Part shown: one piece after another, positions 15,182 to 23,953 of the stretch | Numbering within the stretch: position 1 is the stretch's first letter | Layout of the letters: the number at the start of each line of letters is the position of its first letter | IMG/VR virus record: IMGVR_UViG_3300017991_001409 | Coordinates: 1-44,774 of that record | Direction: 5' to 3' (one strand) | Length of the DNA: 44,774 nucleotides | Source: a virus | Made by a program: the position numbers and the translations under genes | Notes under the pieces: model-generated | What the model was told of the DNA's origin: nothing | Database searches by the model: none | The model's input: the letters and a program-made list of their open reading frames with translations, nothing else

Positions 15182-15368
15182 TCTTTCTCCTCCCTATCCA
15201 ATCCATCCACAAGTGGAAGTGGTAATACAACACGATGTTCAGCAGATTAAATGCCACACTTGTCCCTATCGCTGCATGCCACTGCCCAGTCATAGCAAAC
15301 ACCACGATTGCATGTATCAGCACGTTGTGCAATCGATACAAGATCCCTTGAACAAACAAACCCTTCAT
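15081..15368 (-). CDS. DUF2061-like small membrane protein
   Basis: The 95-aa product begins MKGLFVQGILYRLHNVLIHA, with two hydrophobic segments (about 14-28 and 31-48) ending in VLYYHFHLW. The R..., ATGQW-like loop and YY..H.W ending follow the DUF2061 pattern (KSxxxRxxxxxxT-G...YYxHERxW). Its start is at ATG 15368 with GGAG 7 bases upstream. It overlaps the first 101 bases of the APS kinase gene, longer than other overlaps here. DUF2061 function is unknown; I infer it accompanies the sulfate-activation step at the membrane. Confidence 0.65.
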   Translation of the reverse strand: MKGLFVQGILYRLHNVLIHAIVVFAMTGQWHAAIGTSVAFNLLNIVLYYHFHLWMDWIGRRKNGKDSVVDRTVWGWKDDGGEGDSKELELRNSGW

Positions 15369-15380
15369 CCCTGATCTCCA

Positions 15381-16136
15381 TCATCGCAACATCTCTTCCA
15401 TCTTCGCGTAGATCTTCCGATTTCGTTCCCACAATGGACAACCACCCACGAGACCGGGATTCTTCGGATGCCACTGATGCACCACAAACAAACCATTCGA
15501 CGTACTGTCAATGCACACGCGAAGCTTCTTTCGAATGCGAAGCAAGAAATCATTGTCCTCGAAACAGTACCCAAGAGCATATGCCTCATTGAACCCGCCC
15601 AACTTCTGAAGATTCTTCGTCGTAATGCCCGCACAAAAATGATACCACTTTGGAAACGCACTTGGATGATGATACCACTGTTCCTTCTTGAAAGGCTGCA
15701 CGATACTCCGCACCTGCCCTCCCACATTGCCCCCATCCACCTTCGACAAGAGCCCATACTCAGCCTCCGTAGAAGCGTAGCAAGGAGCTGCCACATAACT
15801 GCCTGATCCCACACGAGAACGCATGTCACGCAGAATCGGCCCCACATGCACACACTCCGCATTCTGAATCACCACCACGTCCCCAGTGACCTCTGCAAAC
15901 CCCATATTGTAAGGGACAGATGGGTTGATCCAGTACTTCTCCTCGTTCGACACCTCCACCAACGTCACTTCTGCGCCAAGCTCCTCGATGACAGTTTTGG
16001 CCCTCAGGCCCTCATCCGAAGCATCATCCACCACAATCAGTTCCAGATCTGGATCACACTGCTCCAGGATCGATTTCAGAGTCAACCGGAACTGATTCGG
16101 CCTGTTGTGATATGTCATTACAACGCTCAGCCTCAT
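15381..16136 (-). CDS. GT2 family glycosyltransferase
   Basis: The 251-aa protein begins MRLSVVMTYHNRPNQFRLTL and has LIVVDDASD, GFAEVTGDVVVIQNAE and LGGFNEAYALGYCFEDNDF, the ordered GT2 motifs (first strand, DDxS/D nucleotide strand, and catalytic ED in the GGFxExxxxGxxxEDxD motif). This class adds hexoses or HexNAc to growing glycans. Start has GGGAG 9 bases before ATG. It overlaps the DUF115-like gene before it by 83 bases. Confidence 0.88.
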   Translation of the reverse strand: MRLSVVMTYHNRPNQFRLTLKSILEQCDPDLELIVVDDASDEGLRAKTVIEELGAEVTLVEVSNEEKYWINPSVPYNMGFAEVTGDVVVIQNAECVHVGPILRDMRSRVGSGSYVAAPCYASTEAEYGLLSKVDGGNVGGQVRSIVQPFKKEQWYHHPSAFPKWYHFCAGITTKNLQKLGGFNEAYALGYCFEDNDFLLRIRKKLRVCIDSTSNGLFVVHQWHPKNPGLVGGCPLWERNRKIYAKMEEMLR

Positions 16137-16812
16137 TTGTCACTCCCACCTTCCGAAATGGAACATAGCGATTCAATCTACTCATCTCTGAACAACTGAA
16201 CACCTGCACTCCGTATTCCTTACGCATCACCTCCAAAGCCATAGGATATGGCACCATGAACTCTTGCAATTTCGCATCGTACTTTCGCCTGTCTCGATCC
16301 GCATAGTCCTTATGAAAATGTGTGCCTCCCACAGTCGCACGAAAATCATACCCAAGCAAGTAGATCTCTGTGTATCCCAGCACCACGGCCAACTGAAGAC
16401 CTGCATAACCTGAGTCACTTCCACAATGGAAATCATCAAAGGAAGGGCCGACACCACCATATGCTGCCGCATGCACCACACGATCAAACGGGCTCAGATC
16501 ATATGTGATACCATGCGCATTGTCCACAATGTGACGCTCATCCAAAACCTGCAACCGATCTCCACTGAATCCCACCACAAAGATCTTATCTGCTGGATGC
16601 CGAGAAAACTCACGCCGCTTGTCCGTGCGACACTTGTCACCTGTGATCCCATTTCGCAGAACCCATGTATAGTCCATGGTCACGAAGTACTTTGCATTGG
16701 GGAGATGAAAGAGAGACTGATTGACAGCTATCACATCCTTCCCATTCAACCATGAATAGTCGAATGTGGTTAGGGACGTACCGCCACCAACAATATAGCA
16801 TGCCTTCTTCAT
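16054..16812 (-). CDS. DUF115/GT42-like protein, copy B
   Basis: The 252-aa product starts MKKACYIVGGGTSLTTFDYS, then KDVIAVNQSLFHLP, YFVTMDYTW, and ends its core with SGYAGLQLAVVLGYTEIYLLG. GGGxSL at the start and the GYTEIYLLGYDF strand are the fold markers shared by DUF115/MptE-like proteins (including Maf flagellin glycosylation proteins) and the GT42 sialyltransferases. It is a paralogue of the gene before it. Members add or prepare nine-carbon or related sugars, but here the donor is unknown. ATG 16812 follows GGGAAG and replaces an upstream in-frame start lacking a ribosome site. Confidence 0.65.
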   Translation of the reverse strand: MKKACYIVGGGTSLTTFDYSWLNGKDVIAVNQSLFHLPNAKYFVTMDYTWVLRNGITGDKCRTDKRREFSRHPADKIFVVGFSGDRLQVLDERHIVDNAHGITYDLSPFDRVVHAAAYGGVGPSFDDFHCGSDSGYAGLQLAVVLGYTEIYLLGYDFRATVGGTHFHKDYADRDRRKYDAKLQEFMVPYPMALEVMRKEYGVQVFSCSEMSRLNRYVPFRKVGVTNEAERCNDISQQAESVPVDSEIDPGAV

Positions 16813-16832
16813 TTCTTCCCACCTATACGGAA

Positions 16833-17573
16833 TTAGACACCAGACAAAAACCCACCCCAAGACCGCTTCTCAAAGCATTGCAATGCACTGTCTGGGTTGA
16901 GGTTGAAAACAGAAATTCCCATCGCACCCAAGCAAGGACCTATCTCCTCAATGCAGTTCCGGAAGTTCTCCAGATTCCGCAATAGGCTCCTGATTGTTCC
17001 ACGATCATACCCCTCGTGACAATGAGTCTTCACTGCGTTTCCATTCTCAATGACCTTGAAATCATATCCCAACAATCCAATCTGAGTACACCCAAGCGCC
17101 ACTGCCAACATCAACGCTCCACACCCAGAATTGTTACCCTTGTAGATGCCCACGCCTAGGTCCAGACTCACCGCCTTCTTGCCCAGGTCCTGCACTACAT
17201 ACACGTTCTCATTGAACACTTGCCGCTGGGCTCGCATGAACACCTTGATCCCATCATACTGGCTCCACTCCCGATGAAGCTCATAGTGATCCTGGGACGG
17301 CTTACGATTCAGTTCCACCATCTCAAAGAACGTGTGGTCCATGGAATAGTGAACCTCAGACGGGTACAACTGAAACATCTTGTTGATCCCAATTGTGTGA
17401 ATCCCATCCAAAACCCCAAAATCAAATCCCTCCAAGCTGGGACCTCCACCGAGAATCACACACCGCTCACCTCTCCAAGCACCAGACGGAAGCACATCCG
17501 ACACTGGACGTGCCTTGCACGGCTTAGGACCTATCCTCTTCACAACGGTTCCCCTATGTGTATTGAAAGACAT
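16833..17573 (-). CDS. DUF115/GT42-like protein, copy A
   Basis: The 246-aa product carries RCVILGGGPSLEGFDF, IHTIGINKMFQLYP, HYSMDHTFFE and NSGCGALMLAVALGCTQIGL, LGYDF, the same skeleton as the following gene. It is the first gene after the tail fibres, 5 bases after the last fibre stop; the ribosome site is weak, so coupling to that gene is likely. A start at MSFNTHRG (17573) was chosen because no ATG exists further upstream in frame before the fibre gene end. DUF115 includes protein-glycosylation factors, which would fit modification of the virion proteins encoded directly before it. Confidence 0.6.
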   Translation of the reverse strand: MSFNTHRGTVVKRIGPKPCKARPVSDVLPSGAWRGERCVILGGGPSLEGFDFGVLDGIHTIGINKMFQLYPSEVHYSMDHTFFEMVELNRKPSQDHYELHREWSQYDGIKVFMRAQRQVFNENVYVVQDLGKKAVSLDLGVGIYKGNNSGCGALMLAVALGCTQIGLLGYDFKVIENGNAVKTHCHEGYDRGTIRSLLRNLENFRNCIEEIGPCLGAMGISVFNLNPDSALQCFEKRSWGGFLSGV

Positions 17574-17578
17574 GCCCA

Positions 17579-18739
17579 CTAGCTCAGCTCCACCGCTTGC
17601 AGATATCTCATATACGATGAGCCATCTTGGTACATGATCACCTGATCCCGATACCACTGCAAATCAACTGTATGAACCCCAGCCGCCAAAGAGGCATAGT
17701 AATTCACATCCAGATTCACGTAGCCCTGATCATCACCTGTCTCCAACCGACGAGTCCACTTCACTTCCCCATCAATTCTCAATCGGAAACTGTTGTAATA
17801 CCGATCCGCACCCCAACGCAGTGGCACACTTCCAGTTATGTGAACAATGCCACCAATCGTAGTGATGCTCACGGACATATCTGTGATGGTAGCCCATGCC
17901 GCTGTGTTGTAGCTGATGTTGTCCGTACCTGTGGACTCAATCATCTGCGTAGTGCTCGACTGGGGATAAGCCAAAAAGGATCTAGCATCCGCAATTCGAT
18001 CCCACGTCAGATCAGTGTCACCATTGACCACTGTCACCTCAGCCAAGACCATCTTCCCACCATACGCTGGAGCCGAAGGACTCACTGCCTCAGTGCCCTG
18101 TGCAATTGCAATAGCTCCTGCGGAAGTCACATAGACTAGATCGATACGGGAATTCGACGCAGAAGGAACCGCAAACGGACCCACCTTCTGATCCCCAATC
18201 CGCACCTTAGCTGATCCCGTATTCACAGTGCCACCACGCACGCGCACATACATCTCAGACGCCGTTGTTGCCTCCACACTCAGATTCCGCTCCAACACCA
18301 TCGGAAACGTTCTATCTGAGTAATCAAAGCTGCTCAACGTGGCACCCTCAAACACACACTTGCCAACCACGATATCATTTTGCTGACGCGCAGAGAGACT
18401 TGCAATCGCATGCACCTCCACATAGTTCGCCACCAATTCCGCAAAAGACCAACGGAGAACCAAGTATGGAGTAGCAGATGAAATCGATCCACTGTCCAAT
18501 GTAGTCGAATCCAGAGTAGCAGCTGCCGCTGTTCTCACATTAACCTGAGCACTCCCATCTCGAATCTCAGCCACCATAGCACTCAGTGACACCCTACTAT
18601 CAGTGACCCTAGTCAGATATCCACCACTGTAAATTCCGACCGGAAGTTGGTCCAACAGCCGCTTGCCCCAATTCGCAGCCTTCGCTTCCTGGAAATAGCC
18701 CCAGGTGATTGTCTGTGTTCCATGATTAGTTGATCCCAT
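17579..18739 (-). CDS. Tail fibre / receptor-binding protein, paralogue 2
   Basis: The 386-aa product shares an N-terminal region of about 290 residues with the gene before it (PVGIYSGGYL, SLSAMVAEI, ATPYLVLRWS, LVLAEVTV, PYNG-like turns), followed by an unrelated C-terminal beta domain ending LQAVELS. Such proteins are trimeric fibre or tip subunits, with the shared part binding the baseplate and the variable part binding receptors. The start is ATG 18739 after AGGAG. A glycosylation cassette follows immediately. Confidence 0.75.
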   Translation of the reverse strand: MGSTNHGTQTITWGYFQEAKAANWGKRLLDQLPVGIYSGGYLTRVTDSRVSLSAMVAEIRDGSAQVNVRTAAAATLDSTTLDSGSISSATPYLVLRWSFAELVANYVEVHAIASLSARQQNDIVVGKCVFEGATLSSFDYSDRTFPMVLERNLSVEATTASEMYVRVRGGTVNTGSAKVRIGDQKVGPFAVPSASNSRIDLVYVTSAGAIAIAQGTEAVSPSAPAYGGKMVLAEVTVVNGDTDLTWDRIADARSFLAYPQSSTTQMIESTGTDNISYNTAAWATITDMSVSITTIGGIVHITGSVPLRWGADRYYNSFRLRIDGEVKWTRRLETGDDQGYVNLDVNYYASLAAGVHTVDLQWYRDQVIMYQDGSSYMRYLQAVELS

Positions 18740-18749
18740 CTCTTCTCTC

Positions 18750-20012
18750 CTATCTGCCAACCATTGCAATTGTGCATGCCCACACATGCGCATCCGCTGC
18801 CGAGGCATCCTGTGTGATCACTTCCAATCTCAAAGTCGTATTAGTGGCCGGAAGAATCAGGCCCTTATACGAAAGTGTGTTGTGCGCTGCCGGATCATTT
18901 TCGATCTCACATCGTGTGATTGATTGGTTGTAATCATCGTCTGCAAGCCACCAACTCAGATCCCCAGACAACACATGAAATCTTGCTCGCACCTCTGGAG
19001 AACTGGTTTGCCTCTGGAACATGATTGTGTAAGACAGCTCGTACAGGCGACCAGCCGGAAGCGTGAAGATTCCACCATATGCCACTGTGATGCCATTTGA
19101 ATTGATCACTGTCCCGTAATTAGTCAAAGCTGTCCACGATGTGTTTCCACTAAGCTGATGACCAATTGTCCTTGTCAACATATAGTATGGAGCTGATCTC
19201 TTCAAGGCACCCGCCGAAGATCTCTCAATGGTTGTTCCATCCACCTTCTCCTGGCCATATGTCACATGGGGACGCACATCCTTGATCATAGATGCATTGA
19301 TGCTAGTGGTTGTGCTAGTGATAGTCACCTCAGCCAAGACCACCCTTCCATTATACAACGGAGCTGTAGGAGATGCCGCTGCCACACCCGATGTATCCAC
19401 GCCAACAGTGCCAGTGGTAGGATCGATGTACACCAAGAAGATCTGGCTATTTGATGCAGGAGCCGTCAATGCGTCCGTCAATTGGAATGGAACCAAGAAC
19501 GACTGGGCATTGTCCTGAAAATAACCAGGATTCACATACATCTTCATGCCTGTGGCCGGAACCACCTTCAATGAAAACTCCTGTGTATTCGGGTATGATC
19601 GAGGATGAGTACTGTCACCATAATCAAACCCATTCAATGCGCCTCCACCTGTGAACGTACACTTCGCCACCACTAGATCAGTGGACACGATGCTACCACT
19701 AGCCACCGCCAAAATCTCCATGTAGTCAGCTGTGGTTCCAGTATATGACCACCGCAGAATGATGTATGGTGTGGCCGATCCAACTGTCACGCTCACGCTG
19801 GTAGTAGTCGCCACCCTCACCTGATGTGTGCCATCACCGATCTCACATACCAACGCCGACAAGCTCGCATGGGTATTGTCCACCACCTCTAGCGCACCAC
19901 CCTCATAGATGCCCACAGGTCGGACATCCACAAACCGTCTGTTCACCTCCGCTGAATTTCCCGGAGCCCCGTATTTCAAACTCAATGTCTGATTTCCAAC
20001 ATCAGCAGGCAT
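18750..20012 (-). CDS. Tail fibre / receptor-binding protein, paralogue 1
   Basis: The 420-aa product (MPADVGNQTLSLKYGAPGNS) has the same N-terminal fibre region as the next gene: PVGIYEGGAL, SLSALVCEIGDG, ATPYIILRWSY, AAASPTAPLYNGRVVLAEVT. Its C-terminal third (from about 275) contains AYGGIFTLPAGRLYELSY and ends ACTIAMVGR, which resembles a jelly-roll C1q/TNF-like tip. The different tips on a common shaft suggest recognition of two receptors or regions. Start ATG 20012 follows AGGAGAG. It lies directly after the gpI-like baseplate protein in transcription order. Confidence 0.78.
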   Translation of the reverse strand: MPADVGNQTLSLKYGAPGNSAEVNRRFVDVRPVGIYEGGALEVVDNTHASLSALVCEIGDGTHQVRVATTTSVSVTVGSATPYIILRWSYTGTTADYMEILAVASGSIVSTDLVVAKCTFTGGGALNGFDYGDSTHPRSYPNTQEFSLKVVPATGMKMYVNPGYFQDNAQSFLVPFQLTDALTAPASNSQIFLVYIDPTTGTVGVDTSGVAAASPTAPLYNGRVVLAEVTITSTTTSINASMIKDVRPHVTYGQEKVDGTTIERSSAGALKRSAPYYMLTRTIGHQLSGNTSWTALTNYGTVINSNGITVAYGGIFTLPAGRLYELSYTIMFQRQTSSPEVRARFHVLSGDLSWWLADDDYNQSITRCEIENDPAAHNTLSYKGLILPATNTTLRLEVITQDASAADAHVWACTIAMVGR

Positions 20013-20023
20013 CGCACTCTCCT

Positions 20024-21256
20024 CTAGCTAGACAAGTCACTCTTGTACACTTCCACAACCACACGCAACTCTTCATTCGCTGTCTTATCAATCTTGGGAA
20101 ACACACTCGCCAAGACCAACGTGTCTGTGCCACCCACATACAGCCCCAGCTCCGTGATGCCACTTTGCACCGTCGCTTTCGGTACAATGAACTCAAACGA
20201 GACCTTTTCCGCATCAAGAGTAATATCCGATGCAGCAATCGTTCCCGTCAAAACCGGATTCTGAATATCAAAATCCGTTGCCGACACGTCACCACCATAA
20301 TTTCCAGTCCCCAGCACCCACTTCGTAATGGACTTGACAAAGCCCTCATCAGAATTGTCAAAGGTCATTGTCCCACCATCAAAGGTCCAGGACCCACTCG
20401 TAGCCTCATCAAAGTACTTCTGAGACACCACCCAATTACTCGTGATCCTAGTGAAAATACTACCACTCACCTCAATCGTATTCCCACGCTCATCCGTCTT
20501 CGGATTCAAAAAGATGATGTAATGAGGAACTGTATGAACTGGACGAGTCTCCTCGACCAGCAGCACAAAGTTGTCACTCAAACCAGCGTACCACAGGTAG
20601 TTCTGCGATCCATAGACACGAACCCGATCCAAAACCACCTCCGCACCAAAGTGCGGACTCTTGTAGTACGTCGAATCAAATCCAGGTGGATTCTCATCCT
20701 CATCGCCCACAAACCACTCCGTCAGATAGAAATTGACGTAGTCATTCGTATACATGTCCCAGATGTTAATAGCCAGCTGGTTAATAGCGGCAATCACATT
20801 GATCGAATCATACGTGCCCTTGACCTTGTACCAATCAATGGCATCCGTCAGGGTCTTTCTCAATTCAGCCTCCGTAGAATCATCCTCAGGAGGGAATGTG
20901 ACCCCAATCAATGCACCCAGATACCGTATATACGTTGTGGATGCGACTGTGTTCGGTCCCAACAGCTTAATTATGTCCTCATTTTTCGTCAGCCAGTTTC
21001 CGACCTGAATCCCCAATTCCGCAACCAAATCCTGCAAAATCTCCGAATTGTGGAATTTCATCGGAAACAGAGGCATCAAGTCTAAAGGCAGATCCGCGAT
21101 AACATCCACCTCAAACTCATGCTCCATCACCAATTCACGACCCACAAACGGATTGTGCTGATACACCTGCTCAACAGACATCTCAGCTTCCGCAGTGATC
21201 TCCCTGGAGTCTTCCTGATCCAAATAAAATGACTGATCCAAGTACCAAGTAGCCAC
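20024..21256 (-). CDS. P2 gpI-like baseplate/tail protein
   Basis: The 410-aa product has a P2 tail protein I-like region at about 105-155 (RYLGALIGVTF, then LRKTLTDAIDWYKVKGTYDS), in which a helix and the K-G-T turn are diagnostic. gpI connects the baseplate wedge to the fibres. The C-terminal half is beta rich (YGSQNYLWYAGLS, LGLYVGGTD) and is likely the fibre attachment. Position between the adhesin and fibre genes fits. Confidence 0.65.
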   Translation of the reverse strand: MATWYLDQSFYLDQEDSREITAEAEMSVEQVYQHNPFVGRELVMEHEFEVDVIADLPLDLMPLFPMKFHNSEILQDLVAELGIQVGNWLTKNEDIIKLLGPNTVASTTYIRYLGALIGVTFPPEDDSTEAELRKTLTDAIDWYKVKGTYDSINVIAAINQLAINIWDMYTNDYVNFYLTEWFVGDEDENPPGFDSTYYKSPHFGAEVVLDRVRVYGSQNYLWYAGLSDNFVLLVEETRPVHTVPHYIIFLNPKTDERGNTIEVSGSIFTRITSNWVVSQKYFDEATSGSWTFDGGTMTFDNSDEGFVKSITKWVLGTGNYGGDVSATDFDIQNPVLTGTIAASDITLDAEKVSFEFIVPKATVQSGITELGLYVGGTDTLVLASVFPKIDKTANEELRVVVEVYKSDLSS

Positions 21257-21265
21257 GGCCTTCTC

Positions 21266-23944
21266 CTACGTTCTATCAATGTCTAACTGCAAATTCAAGA
21301 TATTATACGTCACAGGGTCCGAAGGAAGTGGAGCCGCCGACCACGTGATCACCATAGGTGTTGTGTCAGTGTATCCCAACACATTTGTCGCCCGACACGT
21401 GTATGAGATCGACGTTGGAGACGACTGCGCTGGGGGAGAATATGAAGACCCAGTCTCCCCAGTAATCGGAGATCCATCCGCATACCACTGCAATGTTGGT
21501 GTGGGAGTACCAGACACTGTCACTGACAGTGGCGTCGGTGTTTGATCCACGTACAGACTTTGACTTCCTGACTGTGAGTCAAAGGATGGAAGAACATATC
21601 CACTTTCATCGCCCCACAATTCAAACTTAAGACTGGCTGAACCTGCTGTCCATGATGACCCACCATCAGCACTTTCCCAGAAGTCTCCAGAACCCCCACC
21701 AGCTCCATCAACACTGAAACTCATATCACCATTCGCACGTATCACTATCGCATATGTCCCAGGGACCAGGATAGGTGTGGTCGAGAAGAAAATATGAGCA
21801 ATATATCTGGTTGAGTCTGCCCCTGCGTTAACTGCTGTCCATGAGCCGGAACAAATATCTACACCATCAGGCTTCCCGTCTCCGTCCACCGCCTGGAGAG
21901 AAATTGTCATTGTGCTTGTCTCGTACTGACGACTGACCCACAAAGAGACGCGACCGGGCTTCTTATACTCAGACAGAGTGAATGTCTCTGCCACCCAATC
22001 CGTCGCATTCACCTGATCCGCAATAGTTTCGGTGGTATATTCATCCAGCTTCTCAGATGCAGGAAAAGCCCATGTAACTGATGGGGCCACATCAATAGCA
22101 TACAAAGCATCCTCTTCATCTGGACCATCCAAATCCACCACACAGTTTATGGTATCTGTATCCTCATCCCACACATACAGATTACCACCGTCACCTACGG
22201 AAGATAGAATGAATACTTTCCCACTCTCTCCATAAAGAGCACATGCACGAATTGTTTCCTTTGAAGGTGGACCTACATGGTTGTACAGCTCCGACCCAGC
22301 ATAACTGACCACGCCAAACCCATCACCGATGACATAGACCTGATCAGAGTCTGATTGATCCACCACCATCCCACACTGGTACACTGTGTTTGTGCCCCAC
22401 CCAGTCATCGTTGTCTGGAATTCACCCTGAAAACCACCAGCACCATCCTCCGCATGCCTTCGAAGTGTTGCCTCACCTGGATGCCATGAAAATACCTTTC
22501 CAGTAGATGCCTGTGCTAATGCGTTGATCCTCTCATTATCAGATACCTGAATGTACTCATCAAACACCTCATCATGAGCACTGTCCAACTTTCGGATGAT
22601 GTAGTAGTCCGGACCAGACACATTGTTCTGATATCCATACCAAGTATTGCCATCATCGTCAAAAATGCAAGCATACGCCCCATCTACTGTTTGCGTCTCC
22701 TGATCTGTCACAGTGAAATCAGAATCTGTCCAATACAAGTCTGCTGTCCCACCACAGGATACAGTATTCCCACTGCTATCAACAGACATGCTGTAGATAG
22801 ACCCAGATGTCACCCCACCACTGACGTAAGAACCATCAGGAGCCAATTTCCATATATTCCGAGTGCCATTTCCATCCCCATTGTCCCCAGATACACCTGC
22901 AACAAGAACGTTACCACTGGGCAAAATCTGAACACTGATGACATTGGCACCCGTATCATACGCCCAAATCTGGACCCCAGCCTCATTGAATCCCCAAACA
23001 GACTCATTCCCTGAAGATCTCACTCCCCCCATCACAAGGGCTAGAGAGGATGAGCTGACAGTTACTGTTGCAATAGAAGATGTGGCTGACCCTCCATTGT
23101 TCGTCACCGTACAAGTGTAAGCACCCGCATCATCATCTGTCACATCTGACACAGTGTAAACATTGCTAGTGGCCCCGGAGATGGGTGACCCATCCTTATT
23201 CCACTGATAGGAATAGCCACCTGTCCCACCTGATGCAACCGCTGTGAGAGACATGGTGTACCCTGTGTACACGGCTGTATCCCCAGTAATTGTCACACTA
23301 GACGGAGCCACCTCAGTGATGGAAGGGAAGTCCGCTGTATCCCATGTGGGCGACCCGTACTCTGTCAATGATGTACCACCTTGGAAGTCTACGCCACTAT
23401 CCACCAAAGGGTAGTACGCCACCAGATTGGCCGCCTGAATCGCAGTTGGGTTTGCACCCGCTGCAAGCTGGGCAACCTCTGAGTCACTAAGCGCCACATT
23501 CCACACAGCCACATGGGCCATCTTCCCGTAGAAATGCTGAGTGGGAGATCCGATGGTTCGAATCCCAACCAGGAACTCATTTCCGTTAACTGGAGTCTGA
23601 CTTGTAGTGTCAGTGCCCTTTGAGCCGCCATCAAGAAAACAAGCCCTACTAGCGGCACCTGTGAAAACCCCACACAAGTGTTGCCATGTGCCATCTGTGT
23701 AATCAGTGGTTGTGTATGCAATTCCCCATGCACTTGCATACGAGCCCGCAGCACAGTTGTTTGTAATTCCACGCGCCTGCAAAATATGGGAGTCGCCACT
23801 GCCTTCATGACTTGTCACTGCGTAAATATTGAGATGATCCACCGGCTTAATCCATACAGCCATAGTGAATGGGTACATCGGATACGCAATCAGCTGTGCG
23901 CCTAATGCCAAGTACTGACTTGATCCATTTAATGAAAGTGACAT
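21266..23944 (-). CDS. Giant adhesin: LamG, Ig-like and propeller-like domains
   Basis: The 892-aa product starts with a LamG/concanavalin-like domain (1-205; MSLSLNGSSQYLALGAQL, GTWQHLCGVFTG, HVAVWNVALSDSEV). An Ig-like domain follows (about 215-297; YSYQWNKDGSPISG, DAGAYTCTVTNNGG), then a repetitive propeller-like region (about 300-645), a beta domain at 650-780 (STMTISLQAVDG) and a second Ig-like domain (about 795-875; LQWYADGSPITG, YTCRATNVLG). All are carbohydrate- or protein-binding surface modules, so this is probably a receptor-binding structure attached to the baseplate. Start has AGGAG 7 bases before ATG. Confidence 0.82.
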   Translation of the reverse strand: MSLSLNGSSQYLALGAQLIAYPMYPFTMAVWIKPVDHLNIYAVTSHEGSGDSHILQARGITNNCAAGSYASAWGIAYTTTDYTDGTWQHLCGVFTGAASRACFLDGGSKGTDTTSQTPVNGNEFLVGIRTIGSPTQHFYGKMAHVAVWNVALSDSEVAQLAAGANPTAIQAANLVAYYPLVDSGVDFQGGTSLTEYGSPTWDTADFPSITEVAPSSVTITGDTAVYTGYTMSLTAVASGGTGGYSYQWNKDGSPISGATSNVYTVSDVTDDDAGAYTCTVTNNGGSATSSIATVTVSSSSLALVMGGVRSSGNESVWGFNEAGVQIWAYDTGANVISVQILPSGNVLVAGVSGDNGDGNGTRNIWKLAPDGSYVSGGVTSGSIYSMSVDSSGNTVSCGGTADLYWTDSDFTVTDQETQTVDGAYACIFDDDGNTWYGYQNNVSGPDYYIIRKLDSAHDEVFDEYIQVSDNERINALAQASTGKVFSWHPGEATLRRHAEDGAGGFQGEFQTTMTGWGTNTVYQCGMVVDQSDSDQVYVIGDGFGVVSYAGSELYNHVGPPSKETIRACALYGESGKVFILSSVGDGGNLYVWDEDTDTINCVVDLDGPDEEDALYAIDVAPSVTWAFPASEKLDEYTTETIADQVNATDWVAETFTLSEYKKPGRVSLWVSRQYETSTMTISLQAVDGDGKPDGVDICSGSWTAVNAGADSTRYIAHIFFSTTPILVPGTYAIVIRANGDMSFSVDGAGGGSGDFWESADGGSSWTAGSASLKFELWGDESGYVLPSFDSQSGSQSLYVDQTPTPLSVTVSGTPTPTLQWYADGSPITGETGSSYSPPAQSSPTSISYTCRATNVLGYTDTTPMVITWSAAPLPSDPVTYNILNLQLDIDRT

Positions 23945-23953
23945 GTGATACTC

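Noticed and set aside
15365-15862. A 165-codon minus-strand frame within the GT2 gene
   Set aside because: Arg/Ser/Cys-rich out-of-frame translation; the overlapping frame has complete GT2 motifs.
19826-21085. A 419-codon open frame on the plus strand, antisense to the gpI-like and fibre genes
   Set aside because: No ribosome site, no domain-like sequence; the minus strand codes for recognised virion proteins over the same bases. The open frame reflects the codon bias of the other strand.
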